This document shows positions 36,491-45,776 of a stretch of 59,396 bases of DNA, piece by piece (the first letter of the stretch is position 1; every line of letters begins with the position of its first letter). This stretch comes from an uncultured Roseburia sp. (lineage in GTDB: Bacteria > Bacillota > Clostridia > Lachnospirales > Lachnospiraceae). The notes below the pieces were generated by a model that saw only the letters and a program-made list of their open reading frames with translations, searched no databases and had not been told where the DNA came from. A program made the translations under genes and the position numbers. The stretch lies in assembly GCA_947649645.1 (NCBI GenBank), contig CANSSP010000019.1, positions 1 through 59,396 on the forward strand. Direction: 5' to 3'.

Positions 36491-38413
36491 CTAAACATCC
36501 AGCATGGCATCCTGCGCGTGCTCATAGATAAACAGCCTGCGCGGCGGCACGTCATTTCCCATCAGAAGCTCCGTGATATCCGAGGCCATACGCCCGTCCT
36601 CAATCTCAACCCGCTTTAAAATACGGGTCGCCGGGTCGAGCGTCGTCTCCCAGAGCTGTCCGGCGTCCATCTCGCCGAGCCCCTTGTAGCGCTGCAGTGT
36701 AAATTTCCCTTTGTGTGTCTTCCGGTAACGCTCAAGGGCCGCGTCGTCATAGAGATACTCTTCCTCTCCCCTGGCCGGGATAGCCTTGTAAAGCGGCGGC
36801 ATCGCCACATAGACATGCCCCTCATAGATCAGCTGCGGCATAAAACGGTAAAACAGCGTGAGCAGCAGTGTGGAAATGTGCGCGCCGTCCACGTCGGCAT
36901 CCGCCATGATAATAATCTTATCATAGCGCAGCTTCGTGATATCAAAATCGTTCCCGTACCCTTCCGAAAAGCCACAGCCGAATGCGTTGATCATCGTCTT
37001 GATCTCCGCATTCGCCAGGACCTTATCGATACTGGCCTTCTCCACATTTAAAATTTTTCCGCGGATCGGCAGTATCGCCTGAAAATTGCGGTCGCGCGCT
37101 GTTTTCGCCGAACCCCCGGCAGAATCTCCCTCCACGATGAAAATCTCGCAGATCGATGCGTCTCTGCTCTCGCAGTTTGCAAGTTTGCCGTTTGAATCGA
37201 ACGAAAACTTCTGCTTCGACAAAAGATTCGTCTTTGCCTTTTCCTCCGTCTTACGGATTTTCGCGGCCTTTTCCGCACAGGAGATCACGGTCTTTAACGT
37301 TTCCAGGTTCTTGTCAAAAAAAAGCTGTATCTCATCCCCGGTCACTTTCGCCGTCGCCCTCGATGCGTCCTGGTTATCCAGCTTTGTCTTCGTCTGTCCC
37401 TCAAATCTCGGATCCGGATGCTTGACCGAAATTACCGCCGTCATGCCGTTTCTGACGTCCGCCCCGGTGAAATTGGCGTCTTTCTCCTTTAAAATGCCAA
37501 GCTCTCGCGCGTAAGAATTGATGACCGTCGTAAACACCGTCTTAAACCCGGTGATGTGCGTGCCGCCCTCCGCGTTAAAAATATTATTGCAGAAACCAAG
37601 GATATTTTCGTGAAACTCGTTTGTATACTGAAACGCCGCCTCAACGGTAATCCCCTCGTTTTCCCCCTTAAAATACACCACATCGTGTAAAGTCTCGCTG
37701 CTCTTATTGACGTCTTTTACGAAGCCACGAATACCTTCCTCTTCGTGATAGACGATCCGCTCCGGATTTTCTCCCCTCTTATCCTCATATATGATCGTAA
37801 GCTCCGGATTTAAGTATGCCGTCTCGTGCATACGGCTCTTTACATCGTCTTCCTTAAACCGCGTCTTCTCAAAAATCTCCGGATCCGGCAGAAAATTCAC
37901 CTTTGTTCCCGTCTTTTTTGTCTTTGCAATCTTTGGAAGCAGACCATCCGAAAGAGCAACCACCGGAACGCCCCGCTCATAGCGGTCGTGGTGCACATAG
38001 CCGTCCTGGCTGATCTCCACATCAAGATAAACCGAGAGTGCGTTCACGACAGACGAACCCACCCCGTGCAGTCCGCCGCTGGTCTTATAGGCAGAATCAT
38101 CAAACTTTCCCCCGGCATGCAGCGTCGTGTAGACGATGCGGGCCGCCGAAACACCCTTGGCGTGCATTCCCACCGGAACGCCCCTTCCGTTGTCCTCCAC
38201 CGTACAGGAACCATCCGCCTCCAGCGTCACCGCAATCGTATCACATGCCCCGGCGAGATGCTCGTCCACGGCATTGTCCACGATCTCATAGATCAGATGG
38301 TTAAGGCCCTTTCGCGAAACGCTCCCGATATACATTCCGGGGCGCCTGCGGACCGCCTCCAGTCCCTCCAGCACCAATATACTGTTTTCGTCATAAGATG
38401 TATTCTTTGCCAT
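36491..38413 (-). CDS. parE: Topoisomerase IV subunit B (ParE-like)
   Basis: A 640-residue ATPase subunit: LEAVRRRPGMYIGSVS, IVDNAVDEHLAGACD, DNGRGVPV, SGGLHGVGSSVVNAL (ATP pocket) and the Toprim EGDSAGGSAK and ADADVDGAHI are diagnostic. It pairs with the adjacent parC. A gyrB copy is expected elsewhere near oriC. It begins 17 bases after the PucR-type gene. AGAGG is 5-6 bases before the start. Confidence 0.92.
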   Translation of the reverse strand: MAKNTSYDENSILVLEGLEAVRRRPGMYIGSVSRKGLNHLIYEIVDNAVDEHLAGACDTIAVTLEADGSCTVEDNGRGVPVGMHAKGVSAARIVYTTLHAGGKFDDSAYKTSGGLHGVGSSVVNALSVYLDVEISQDGYVHHDRYERGVPVVALSDGLLPKIAKTKKTGTKVNFLPDPEIFEKTRFKEDDVKSRMHETAYLNPELTIIYEDKRGENPERIVYHEEEGIRGFVKDVNKSSETLHDVVYFKGENEGITVEAAFQYTNEFHENILGFCNNIFNAEGGTHITGFKTVFTTVINSYARELGILKEKDANFTGADVRNGMTAVISVKHPDPRFEGQTKTKLDNQDASRATAKVTGDEIQLFFDKNLETLKTVISCAEKAAKIRKTEEKAKTNLLSKQKFSFDSNGKLANCESRDASICEIFIVEGDSAGGSAKTARDRNFQAILPIRGKILNVEKASIDKVLANAEIKTMINAFGCGFSEGYGNDFDITKLRYDKIIIMADADVDGAHISTLLLTLFYRFMPQLIYEGHVYVAMPPLYKAIPARGEEEYLYDDAALERYRKTHKGKFTLQRYKGLGEMDAGQLWETTLDPATRILKRVEIEDGRMASDITELLMGNDVPPRRLFIYEHAQDAMLDV

Positions 38414-38430
38414 AAAAACCTCTTTTACTT

Positions 38431-39510
38431 TTACTGGCTACGCTGATAATTCATATGCGACAATACCATCATCGCAATCTTAAAAAGCATCGCGTCGTCA
38501 AATTTACGGATATCCAGGCCGATCGTCTTTTCCAGCCGTTCCAGCCGGTACACAAGAGTATTCCGATGGACGTAGAGCTGTCTTGCCGTCTCGGAGATAT
38601 TGAGATTATTTTCAAAAAACTTCTGTATCGTCGTCATAATCTCGTCTGTAAACACGTCCGGTACTTCCTCTCCGAACACTTCGTGGATAAACATCTCACA
38701 CAGCGTCATCGGTAGCTGATAAATCAGTCTGCCGATGCCCAGATAACGATATGCGATCGTATCTTTCTCCACATAAAAAATCCGTCCGACCTCCAGCGCC
38801 ATCTTGGCTTCCTGATAAGATCTTGTAATGTCCTGCAGATGGCTGACACGGTTTCCGTAACCGACGCGCACACGCATCATTGCCTCCGACTGCACGTTAT
38901 CCACAATCATCGACGCAAGACCAGAAAGCGCATCGTCTCCTTCCATATCCCTCGTATCCTTGATCAGTATAATGCTCTGCTCGTCAATCTCCGTCACAAA
39001 ATCTTTCGCTTTTGTCATAAACAGATTTTTCACAAGCTCCATTGCCGTCGTGTCCTTTTTCCGCTCAAGGTCAATCACAAAAACGACGCGCTCCGCCTGT
39101 TCGATATGTAATTTCTGCGCTTTATTATACATATCCACAACCAGCATATTTCCCAGCAGGATATTCTGCATAAAATTATTCCGGTCAAACTGTTCCATAT
39201 AGGCCGCCGCGAGATTCCGGACCTGACAGACGGCCAGACGGCCGATCATATACGCATCCTCCATCTGCGAATGCGTCAGAAGAATATATTCCAGTTCTCC
39301 CTCCACGATCACTTTAAAAAAATGGTATCCGGCCAGCATCTGACTCTCCGCCATGGAATCTGCAAAAGAGGTGACTGCATGCTCCATATCTCCTTCCGGC
39401 GCAAAAGTGGCAGCCACCGCCTTACCTTTTTCCGTGTAAAGCGCCAGATCAATCCTCGAAATATCTTTTATCTCTTCCAATGCCGTCTGTATCTTGTGGT
39501 TTGAAATCAT
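38431..39510 (-). CDS. PucR-type (CdaR-like) transcriptional regulator
   Basis: A 359-residue protein with a GGDEF-like middle (about residues 160-270) and a C-terminal helix-turn-helix (FFENNLNISETARQLYVHRN, TLVYRLERLEKTIG). PucR proteins sense small metabolites. The N-terminus lacks a recognised ligand-binding fold. The ATG at 39510 has GGAGGCGG 5 bases before it. It is upstream of and probably co-transcribed with parE, which is unusual company. Confidence 0.87.
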   Translation of the reverse strand: MISNHKIQTALEEIKDISRIDLALYTEKGKAVAATFAPEGDMEHAVTSFADSMAESQMLAGYHFFKVIVEGELEYILLTHSQMEDAYMIGRLAVCQVRNLAAAYMEQFDRNNFMQNILLGNMLVVDMYNKAQKLHIEQAERVVFVIDLERKKDTTAMELVKNLFMTKAKDFVTEIDEQSIILIKDTRDMEGDDALSGLASMIVDNVQSEAMMRVRVGYGNRVSHLQDITRSYQEAKMALEVGRIFYVEKDTIAYRYLGIGRLIYQLPMTLCEMFIHEVFGEEVPDVFTDEIMTTIQKFFENNLNISETARQLYVHRNTLVYRLERLEKTIGLDIRKFDDAMLFKIAMMVLSHMNYQRSQ

Positions 39511-39582
39511 CCGCCTCCGCCCCCCATTCGTAATATCATCCATGTGTGCACAACCGGAAAGGCAGGTCTGTTCTCCCTGCGC

Positions 39583-39620
39583 ATAAAAAACTGGGTACAT
39601 AACGTGCACCCAGTTTTTAT
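39583..39620 (-). terminator. Terminator of the UgpC/MsmX gene
   Basis: ATAAAAAACTGGGT paired with ACCCAGTTTTTAT, followed by A/T runs, 28 bases past the msmX stop. Confidence 0.85.
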
Positions 39621-39647
39621 CTCTGTTGTCTGTTTCATTTTATCGGA

Positions 39648-40760
39648 TTAGTTCGTGATTGTCAATTCTGTTTCTTTGTCAAATACATGAATCTTTTCCG
39701 GATCAATCGCAAGCTTAACCATATCGTCCATGCGGGCCGTCGTCGAAGAACTTACCTTCGCCGTCATAGCCGAACCGGCTACATTGTAATACAGCAATAC
39801 CTCGGATCCAAGAAGCTCGTATCCCGTTACCTTTGTCTCAAATACGCAGTCTTTATGCGCCTCGAGCTCCATCTTCGTATCGCCGATATCCTCCGGTCTG
39901 ATACCCATAACGACCGTCTTTCCGTTGTATCCGCCGTCAGCCAGCTTCTTTGCCTTTGCAGCCGGAAGCGCAATCGTAGTGTTCTCAAATGTAAGAAATG
40001 CCTTATCTCCCTCCACCTTGCACTTTGCATCTACAAAGTTCATCTGCGGAGAACCAATAAATCCTGCAACGAACAGATTGTTCGGCTGATTGTAGAGCTT
40101 CTGCGGAGAATCAACCTGCATGATAACGCCGTCTTTCAGCACGACGATTCTCGTTCCCAGCGTCATAGCCTCGGTCTGATCATGTGTTACGTAAATAATC
40201 GTTGCTTTCAGTCTGTTATGTAAGGAAGCGATCTCAGCACGCATCTGTACACGCAGTTTTGCATCCAGGTTGGAGAGCGGCTCATCCATAAGGAATACCT
40301 TTGGGCTACGCACAATGGCACGTCCCATGGCAACACGCTGTCTCTGTCCACCGGACAACGCCTTCGGCTTACGGTCTAACAGCTTCTCAAGGTCAAGAAT
40401 CTTTGCTGCGTTCTCCACCTTTTTCTGAATCTCATCCTTCGGCACTTTTCTCAGCTTTAAGCCGAATGCCATATTGTCAAATACCGTCATATGCGGATAC
40501 AGAGCGTAGTTCTGGAATACCATTGCGATATCGCGGTCCTTCGGCTCCACGTCGTTCATAAGCTTTCCGTCAATCTTAAATTCTCCGGAAGAAATCTCCT
40601 CCAGACCTGCTATCATACGGAGTGTTGTGGATTTTCCGCATCCGGACGGTCCTACGAAGATGATAAACTCCTGATCTGCCACTTCGAGATTAAAATCCTT
40701 AACAGCCTCAAAGCCGTTCGGATATTTTTTGCAGATGTTCTTTAATGATAAACTTGCCAT
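39648..40760 (-). CDS. ugpC: Sugar ABC transporter ATPase (MsmX/UgpC type)
   Basis: A 370-residue nucleotide-binding subunit. GPSGCGKSTTLRM (Walker A), LSGGQRQRVAMGRAI (signature), VFLMDEPLSNLDAKLR (Walker B), THDQTEAMTLG (H-loop), and the C-terminal TOBE domain (about residues 240-365) are all intact. In Firmicutes a single MsmX-type ATPase often serves several sugar importers, so it could energise the importer at 50162-53281, which has no ATPase of its own (inference). AGGAGGAG lies upstream. Confidence 0.95.
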   Translation of the reverse strand: MASLSLKNICKKYPNGFEAVKDFNLEVADQEFIIFVGPSGCGKSTTLRMIAGLEEISSGEFKIDGKLMNDVEPKDRDIAMVFQNYALYPHMTVFDNMAFGLKLRKVPKDEIQKKVENAAKILDLEKLLDRKPKALSGGQRQRVAMGRAIVRSPKVFLMDEPLSNLDAKLRVQMRAEIASLHNRLKATIIYVTHDQTEAMTLGTRIVVLKDGVIMQVDSPQKLYNQPNNLFVAGFIGSPQMNFVDAKCKVEGDKAFLTFENTTIALPAAKAKKLADGGYNGKTVVMGIRPEDIGDTKMELEAHKDCVFETKVTGYELLGSEVLLYYNVAGSAMTAKVSSSTTARMDDMVKLAIDPEKIHVFDKETELTITN

Positions 40761-40968
40761 TGATCTGACTCCTCCTAAAATTAATGAATTGCACTTTTCT
40801 GATACAATTACTATACCGAAAAAATAGGAAAAACGCCATATGCCTCCTACACAAATATTTCGATTTTTCCTTGTGAGATATCACAGCTTTTTCCCTGATT
40901 TTCATAGTATTCGTCAAACTGCATATTTTTTACACCAGTTCTCCGGCACTTTGACGAAAACCAGTCTG

Positions 40969-41607
40969 TCAGAACTTCGAATACCCAAAACTGTTGACCA
41001 TCGCTTCGATCTTATGCCCTTTTTTGCAGAACGGGCAGTCCTCCGCCGTATATGCGGCGTACCCCGGCACATCCTCCGCCGTAAACACCGTCACAACCGG
41101 CATGCCGTCTACTTTATCCACGGTGCTGAACACCGATGCCACGGATTCCACGATTCCGCCGTAGTAGCGGATACCCTCCAGGCTTCTGCGGATCGTCTTT
41201 CCTGTCGTCGTCGACGCGGAGAGCAGCACGACATGTTTTTTATCGATACAGGGCCTGATATTGTCGCGGAACAATATCTGGTTGCTGCTCAGCTCCGGCT
41301 CCACGACATAGATCGTCTCGTGAAGATTGGTGGAGACAAAGCTTCCTTTCTCATACTCCTCTGCCAGAAAAGCACCGATAATCTCCGTGCCGTCCATACA
41401 CACGATCGTATCGATATAGGAAAGCCTGCCGATCTTATGGCAGAGCACCCTGGCGATCTCTTTCGCCTCCCGCACCCTCGTCTTTAAGCTGGTGATATCA
41501 ATATAATAGTTGATATGCGAGTGGCTCGTCGCAAAATGTCCCGGTATCGCGTGGATCGCCGCCATATTGCTCTCTTTTGAATAAAACTTTAACACCCTGG
41601 TTTCCAT
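40969..41607 (-). CDS. PRTase-like protein (orotate phosphoribosyltransferase-like)
   Basis: A 212-residue protein. VVLLSASTTTGKTIRRSLEG (about residues 125-145) resembles the PRPP-binding loop of type I phosphoribosyltransferases, and CMDGTEIIGAFLAE is the preceding strand. A CPFCKKG near the C-terminus adds two cysteines. It is too divergent for me to name the base. It follows glyS by 32 bases at the end of the era operon. Confidence 0.7.
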   Translation of the reverse strand: METRVLKFYSKESNMAAIHAIPGHFATSHSHINYYIDITSLKTRVREAKEIARVLCHKIGRLSYIDTIVCMDGTEIIGAFLAEEYEKGSFVSTNLHETIYVVEPELSSNQILFRDNIRPCIDKKHVVLLSASTTTGKTIRRSLEGIRYYGGIVESVASVFSTVDKVDGMPVVTVFTAEDVPGYAAYTAEDCPFCKKGHKIEAMVNSFGYSKF

Positions 41608-41639
41608 CTCTGCTCCTCTCACTTCCTGTCAGTTACCGC

Positions 41640-43037
41640 CTAAAAGGTAAATTTCTTCGCGAAATATGCCTCCAGTTCCTCAATTTTAACGCGCTCCTGC
41701 TCCATACTGTCGCGGTCGCGCACCGTCACCGCACCGTCCGTCTCCGAATCAAAATCATACGTCACACAGAACGGCGTGCCGATCTCGTCCTGTCTGCGAT
41801 AGCGCTTTCCGATATTCCCTCTGTCGTCAAATTCACAGTTATAAAGCGCGCTCAGCTTTGTGAAAACCTTCTCCGCACCGGCGCCAAGCTTCTTTGAGAG
41901 CGGGAGGACGCCTATTTTAACCGGCGCGAGCGCCGGATGAAACCTTAAAACGGTTCTCATATCCGGTTTCTCCTCCGTCCCTAGGTTTTCCTCATCGTAG
42001 GCGGCACACAGAAACGCCAGAACGACGCGGTCCGCCCCCAGAGACGGCTCAATGACGTACGGAAGATAACGCTCTCCCTTTTCATCGTCAAAATAAGTCA
42101 GATCCTGTCCCGAAGTCTCCTGGTGGCGTCCCAGATCATAATCCGTACGGTCTGCAATTCCCCACAGCTCACCCCAGCCGAACGGAAACAGAAACTCGAT
42201 ATCGGTCGTGCCCTTGCTGTAAAATGCCAGCTCCGCCGGATCGTGGTCGCGAAGGCGCATCTCTTCCTCTTTCATGCCAAGACTGATTAAAAAGTCGCGG
42301 CAGAATGCCCTCCAGTACTGAAACCACTCGAGATCCGTTCCCGGTTCGCAGAAAAACTCCAGCTCCATCTGCTCAAATTCCCTGGTGCGGAACGTAAAAT
42401 TGCCCGGCGATATCTCATTGCGGAACGATTTTCCGATCTGACCGATGCCAAACGGGATCTTTTTGCGGGATGTACGCTGTACATTTTTGAAATTGACAAA
42501 AATCCCCTGCGCCGTCTCCGGTCTCAGATAAATCGTGTTTTTCGCTTCCTCCGTAACCCCCTGAAACGTCTTGAACATCAGGTTAAACTCACGAATATCC
42601 GTAAAATTGTGTTTCCCGCAGGACGGACAGGGAATATTGTGCTCCTCGACAAACTGCTTCATCTCTTCCTGCTTCCAGCCGTCCACGGAGCCTTCCAGCG
42701 CAATCTCTTTCTCCTGCGCAAAATCCTCAATCAGCTTATCCGCGCGAAACCGCTCATGACACTCCTTACAGTCCATCAGCGGGTCGGAAAATCCGCCGAG
42801 ATGGCCGGACGCAACCCAGGTCTGCGGATTCATCAGAATCGCGCAGTCCACCCCCACATTGTAGGGATTCTCCTGAATAAACTTCTGCCACCAGGCCTTT
42901 TTCACATTGTTTTTCAGCTCCACGCCCAGGTTTCCGTAATCCCAGGTGTTCGCAAGTCCCCCGTAGATCTCGGAACCCGGGTATACAAATCCTCTTGATT
43001 TGGCCAGAGCAATGATTTTGTCCATCGATTTTTCCAT
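41640..43037 (-). CDS. glyQS: Glycine--tRNA ligase (single-chain)
   Basis: A 465-residue class II synthetase that charges tRNA-Gly. The zinc-finger-like CKECHERF and CPSCG (about residues 90-145), [15 protein letters not shown] and [18 protein letters not shown] (motif 2), and [11 protein letters not shown] (motif 3) are diagnostic. It is the alpha-2 form rather than the GlyQ/GlyS heterotetramer. It follows the lipoprotein gene by 21 bases. Confidence 0.97.
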   Translation of the reverse strand: MEKSMDKIIALAKSRGFVYPGSEIYGGLANTWDYGNLGVELKNNVKKAWWQKFIQENPYNVGVDCAILMNPQTWVASGHLGGFSDPLMDCKECHERFRADKLIEDFAQEKEIALEGSVDGWKQEEMKQFVEEHNIPCPSCGKHNFTDIREFNLMFKTFQGVTEEAKNTIYLRPETAQGIFVNFKNVQRTSRKKIPFGIGQIGKSFRNEISPGNFTFRTREFEQMELEFFCEPGTDLEWFQYWRAFCRDFLISLGMKEEEMRLRDHDPAELAFYSKGTTDIEFLFPFGWGELWGIADRTDYDLGRHQETSGQDLTYFDDEKGERYLPYVIEPSLGADRVVLAFLCAAYDEENLGTEEKPDMRTVLRFHPALAPVKIGVLPLSKKLGAGAEKVFTKLSALYNCEFDDRGNIGKRYRRQDEIGTPFCVTYDFDSETDGAVTVRDRDSMEQERVKIEELEAYFAKKFTF

Positions 43038-43058
43038 AAACCAGATTTTCCGCCTTTC

Positions 43059-43808
43059 TTATTTGTAAACAATAAACGTATAGACATCCGTCTCAAAAGA
43101 ACTGTCGTCCGCCGGCCGCACGCCCGCCGCCTCAGGGTCTTCCGTCCCCATCGACAGCCACTCCGTTCCCGTGAGCGCTTCCGTTCCGGCCGCATATTCC
43201 GGTTCCGCAGCGCCTGTGACGCCGTTGTCCAGGAAATATCCCTCGCGGACAGACACCGTATCCACCCCTGTCAGCTTTACGTTCTCACAGGAAACATAGC
43301 GGATTTCCCCTTCGATCTTAACGTCCGTGTTCGCCCGGATGATAACCACTTTCAGCTCTTCGTCCCCGTATATCTCCTGTTTTGTCGCGGCGCCTGTCAC
43401 TTTGCCGCCTTCAACCCTGGCAAAGTCGCCGTCATACGTATAACCGTCGGCCAGAGAAGTCACGACCTTTCCCTGATACAGCTCGATGCCGTTGAAACCG
43501 GAATAGTCAGCCGCCGTCTTATACGACATCTCCATTTTTGCCGTTCCGTCCTCCACTGTGATCTTCTTTAATTTCACGGAAGATTTGCCGTGTTCCGCCG
43601 TATATGCGTCCACATTTTCCTTTACAAATTCCTCGAGCTCCGCCTCGTCGTAATACGCCTGCCCCAGCTCCTCTACGTCCAGGGAAATCACGGCGCCTTT
43701 TTTGTCCACGTATACCAGACTCGCATCGGCCTCAAGAGATGTCCCGCACCCGGCAAGCAGTCCGACAGACAGCAGGAGGCCGAAAAGTGCATACACCAGT
43801 CTTTTCAT
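43059..43808 (-). CDS. Predicted lipoprotein
   Basis: A 249-residue exported protein: MKRLVYALFGLLLSVGLLAGC with a lipobox (LLAGC) at Cys21. The rest is beta-rich with no recognised domain; VKLKKITVEDGTAKMEMSYK and a C-terminal YTFIVYK are visible. GGAG sets the start. It sits between recO and glyS in the era operon, where it is not expected. Function unknown. Confidence 0.82.
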   Translation of the reverse strand: MKRLVYALFGLLLSVGLLAGCGTSLEADASLVYVDKKGAVISLDVEELGQAYYDEAELEEFVKENVDAYTAEHGKSSVKLKKITVEDGTAKMEMSYKTAADYSGFNGIELYQGKVVTSLADGYTYDGDFARVEGGKVTGAATKQEIYGDEELKVVIIRANTDVKIEGEIRYVSCENVKLTGVDTVSVREGYFLDNGVTGAAEPEYAAGTEALTGTEWLSMGTEDPEAAGVRPADDSSFETDVYTFIVYK

Positions 43809-43883
43809 AAATTCACTCTCCATTTCTTTTCCAAAAAGTCTGTATTATTATACTATTTCCAAAGTATGATTTCAACCTGCATC

Positions 43884-44660
43884 TCACATCTCTTCCAGAA
43901 TTTTAAGCGCCTTAAACGAGTGCCCCAGATACGCGGCCAGATATCTTTTCATAATCTCTGCCAGCTTTATAAGCACCGGTTCACTGACGGCAAAGGTGTA
44001 GAGTTTTTCAACCCGCGCCGACAGAATATACTGCATCGCATAGAGCGCCGATTCCTCCACCAAAAAAATATCCTGCCCGAAAACCGCGGCTTCCCCCTGG
44101 CGCGTCTTTTCACCTTTCTGGCCGCAGGCCGCGCAGAGCGCCCCCGCCCGTCTTACCGAAAAGTAAGAAAGATTTTCTTTTGCCCCGCATTTCATACACG
44201 AAAAGACGCCCGGTCCCATGCCGTTTACCGCCATGGCCTTCAGTTCAAAAACAGCGCGCACCAGGCGATTGTCATAGGATGGACTCTCAAGCGCCCTTAA
44301 GGACTGGTAAATCAGCCTGAGCATCTCCCGCTCGTCATTGTCTTCCTGACATTGATAATCCGCAAATTCCAGAAAATAAAACCCGTAATATGTAGCCTCA
44401 TAATCTGCCGTAAGCTCTCTGAAATAATTCGAAACAGACGCTTTTGCCACCGTGCAGGAACTTCTGCCCTCATAGAGTTCAAATTCGCCAAAAGAAAAAG
44501 GACTGGCGGCAGCCAGAAGGGGACTGTTCGGCCGTCTGGCCCCCCGCGCAAATGCAGTCATCTTTCCTCTTTCTTTTGTCAGCAATGTGATTCTTTTGTC
44601 ATAGTCGCCAATCGGCATCACCTTTAAGACCATAGCGGTCACCGTGATATTCTGTCCCAT
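43884..44660 (-). CDS. recO: DNA repair protein RecO
   Basis: A 258-residue mediator that helps load RecA on SSB-coated DNA. VTAMVLKVMPIGDYDKRITL (OB-fold), ARGARRPNSPLLAAASPFSF and a CMKCG...CAACG zinc finger (about residues 155-180) are diagnostic. It overlaps yqzL by 62 bases and follows era as in Bacillus. Confidence 0.95.
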   Translation of the reverse strand: MGQNITVTAMVLKVMPIGDYDKRITLLTKERGKMTAFARGARRPNSPLLAAASPFSFGEFELYEGRSSCTVAKASVSNYFRELTADYEATYYGFYFLEFADYQCQEDNDEREMLRLIYQSLRALESPSYDNRLVRAVFELKAMAVNGMGPGVFSCMKCGAKENLSYFSVRRAGALCAACGQKGEKTRQGEAAVFGQDIFLVEESALYAMQYILSARVEKLYTFAVSEPVLIKLAEIMKRYLAAYLGHSFKALKILEEM

Positions 44661-44784
44661 CCGGTCTCTCTTTCTGCGGCTCCGCCGTGACAGCAGACCG
44701 CATATGTTCCTTTTCTGCCCTCTTAAAGTTCAGATAATCGGTTACTCTTCCTGACAATTCAAATGCACTCCAGGCTTCATCCAT
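44599..44784 (-). CDS. yqzL: YqzL-like small protein
   Basis: A 61-residue protein starting MDEAWSAFELSGRVTDYLNF, which matches the YqzL pattern (aromatic, Gly, hydrophobic, YL-x-FK). In Bacillus a YqzL gene lies between era and recO, as here. GGAGGG is 8 bases before the start. It overlaps recO by 62 bases in another frame. Function unknown. Confidence 0.75.
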   Translation of the reverse strand: MDEAWSAFELSGRVTDYLNFKRAEKEHMRSAVTAEPQKERPDGTEYHGDRYGLKGDADWRL

Positions 44785-44865
44785 CGGCGTACCCTCCTGC
44801 TCCCTGCTTTCTGTTTTTAGGGTATCCTCACGGTCCGACTTCTATACCAGCAAAAAAATGGGAAG

Positions 44866-45774
44866 TCAGATTTCATCCTTATTGTAACCGAAATTTTTCA
44901 TCATGGCATCACTGTCACGCCAGTCCTTCTTTACCTTTACCCACAGCTTTAAGTTTACCTTCATTTCCAGAAGCCGTTCAATTTCATAGCGGGCGTTTGT
45001 ACCGATCTTTTTTAACATGACACCGCCTTTTCCAATCACAATCCCCTTGTGGGAATCGCGTTCACAGACAATCGTCGCGTCGATGTCCATAATTTTTTTC
45101 TCTTTGCGCCCTTTCATCCGGTCGATGCAGACGGCAATCCCGTGCGGGATCTCGTCGTCTAAAGCATGCAGTGCTTTTTCACGTATGATCTCCGCCACAA
45201 TCGCGCGCTCCGGCTGATCGGTTACCGCGTCCTCGTCATAAAACATCGGTCCGTACGGCAGATATTTAAAGATCAGCTCCACCACGGTATCCAGATTTTC
45301 TCCGCGCAGCGCAGAGGCAGGGATAATCTCCGCAAACGGATAGACCTTGCGGTAAGTATCAATGTACGAAAGAATTTTTTCCCGCGGAACCGTATCCACT
45401 TTATTGATGATCAGAATCACCGGCGTCTTCGTGCGCGTAAGCTGCTCTATAATATGCCTCTCTCCCGCGCCGATAAAGCTGGACGGTTCCACAAGCCACA
45501 AAATCACATCGACCTCGCCCAGCGTGTGCTCCGCCGCGCTCACCATGTATTCACCGAGCCTGTTTTTGGCCCGGTGGATACCCGGGGTATCCAGAAATAC
45601 AATCTGTCCCCGGTCCATATCCGTATAAACCGTCTGAATCCGCTTCCGCGTCGTCTGCGGCTTATTGGATGTGATGGCAATCTTTTGTCCGATCAGCTGA
45701 TTCATCAACGTCGACTTTCCCACATTGGGCCTCCCGATGATCGTGACAAATCCCGATTTTATGTTTTCATTCAT
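44866..45774 (-). CDS. era: GTPase Era
   Basis: A 302-residue 16S rRNA-binding GTPase for 30S assembly. GRPNVGKSTLMNQLIG (G1), the RKRIQTV...DTPG (G2/G3) and NKVD (G4) are complete, and the KH domain (IVIGKGGVMLKKIGTNARYE) ends the protein. It begins 2 bases after the M16C peptidase gene. GGAGG lies 12 bases before the start. Confidence 0.97.
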   Translation of the reverse strand: MNENIKSGFVTIIGRPNVGKSTLMNQLIGQKIAITSNKPQTTRKRIQTVYTDMDRGQIVFLDTPGIHRAKNRLGEYMVSAAEHTLGEVDVILWLVEPSSFIGAGERHIIEQLTRTKTPVILIINKVDTVPREKILSYIDTYRKVYPFAEIIPASALRGENLDTVVELIFKYLPYGPMFYDEDAVTDQPERAIVAEIIREKALHALDDEIPHGIAVCIDRMKGRKEKKIMDIDATIVCERDSHKGIVIGKGGVMLKKIGTNARYEIERLLEMKVNLKLWVKVKKDWRDSDAMMKNFGYNKDEI

Positions 45775-45776
45775 AT

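Noticed and set aside
34245..38413. Calling the pair gyrA-gyrB
   Set aside because: The A subunit is short and lacks the GyrA-box in its C-terminal domain, and its quinolone region reads as ParC; topoisomerase IV is better supported, although a divergent gyrase cannot be fully excluded.
40761..40968. Promoter search upstream of the msmX gene
   Set aside because: TATAGT is present but no -35 lies at a usable distance, so I did not call a promoter.
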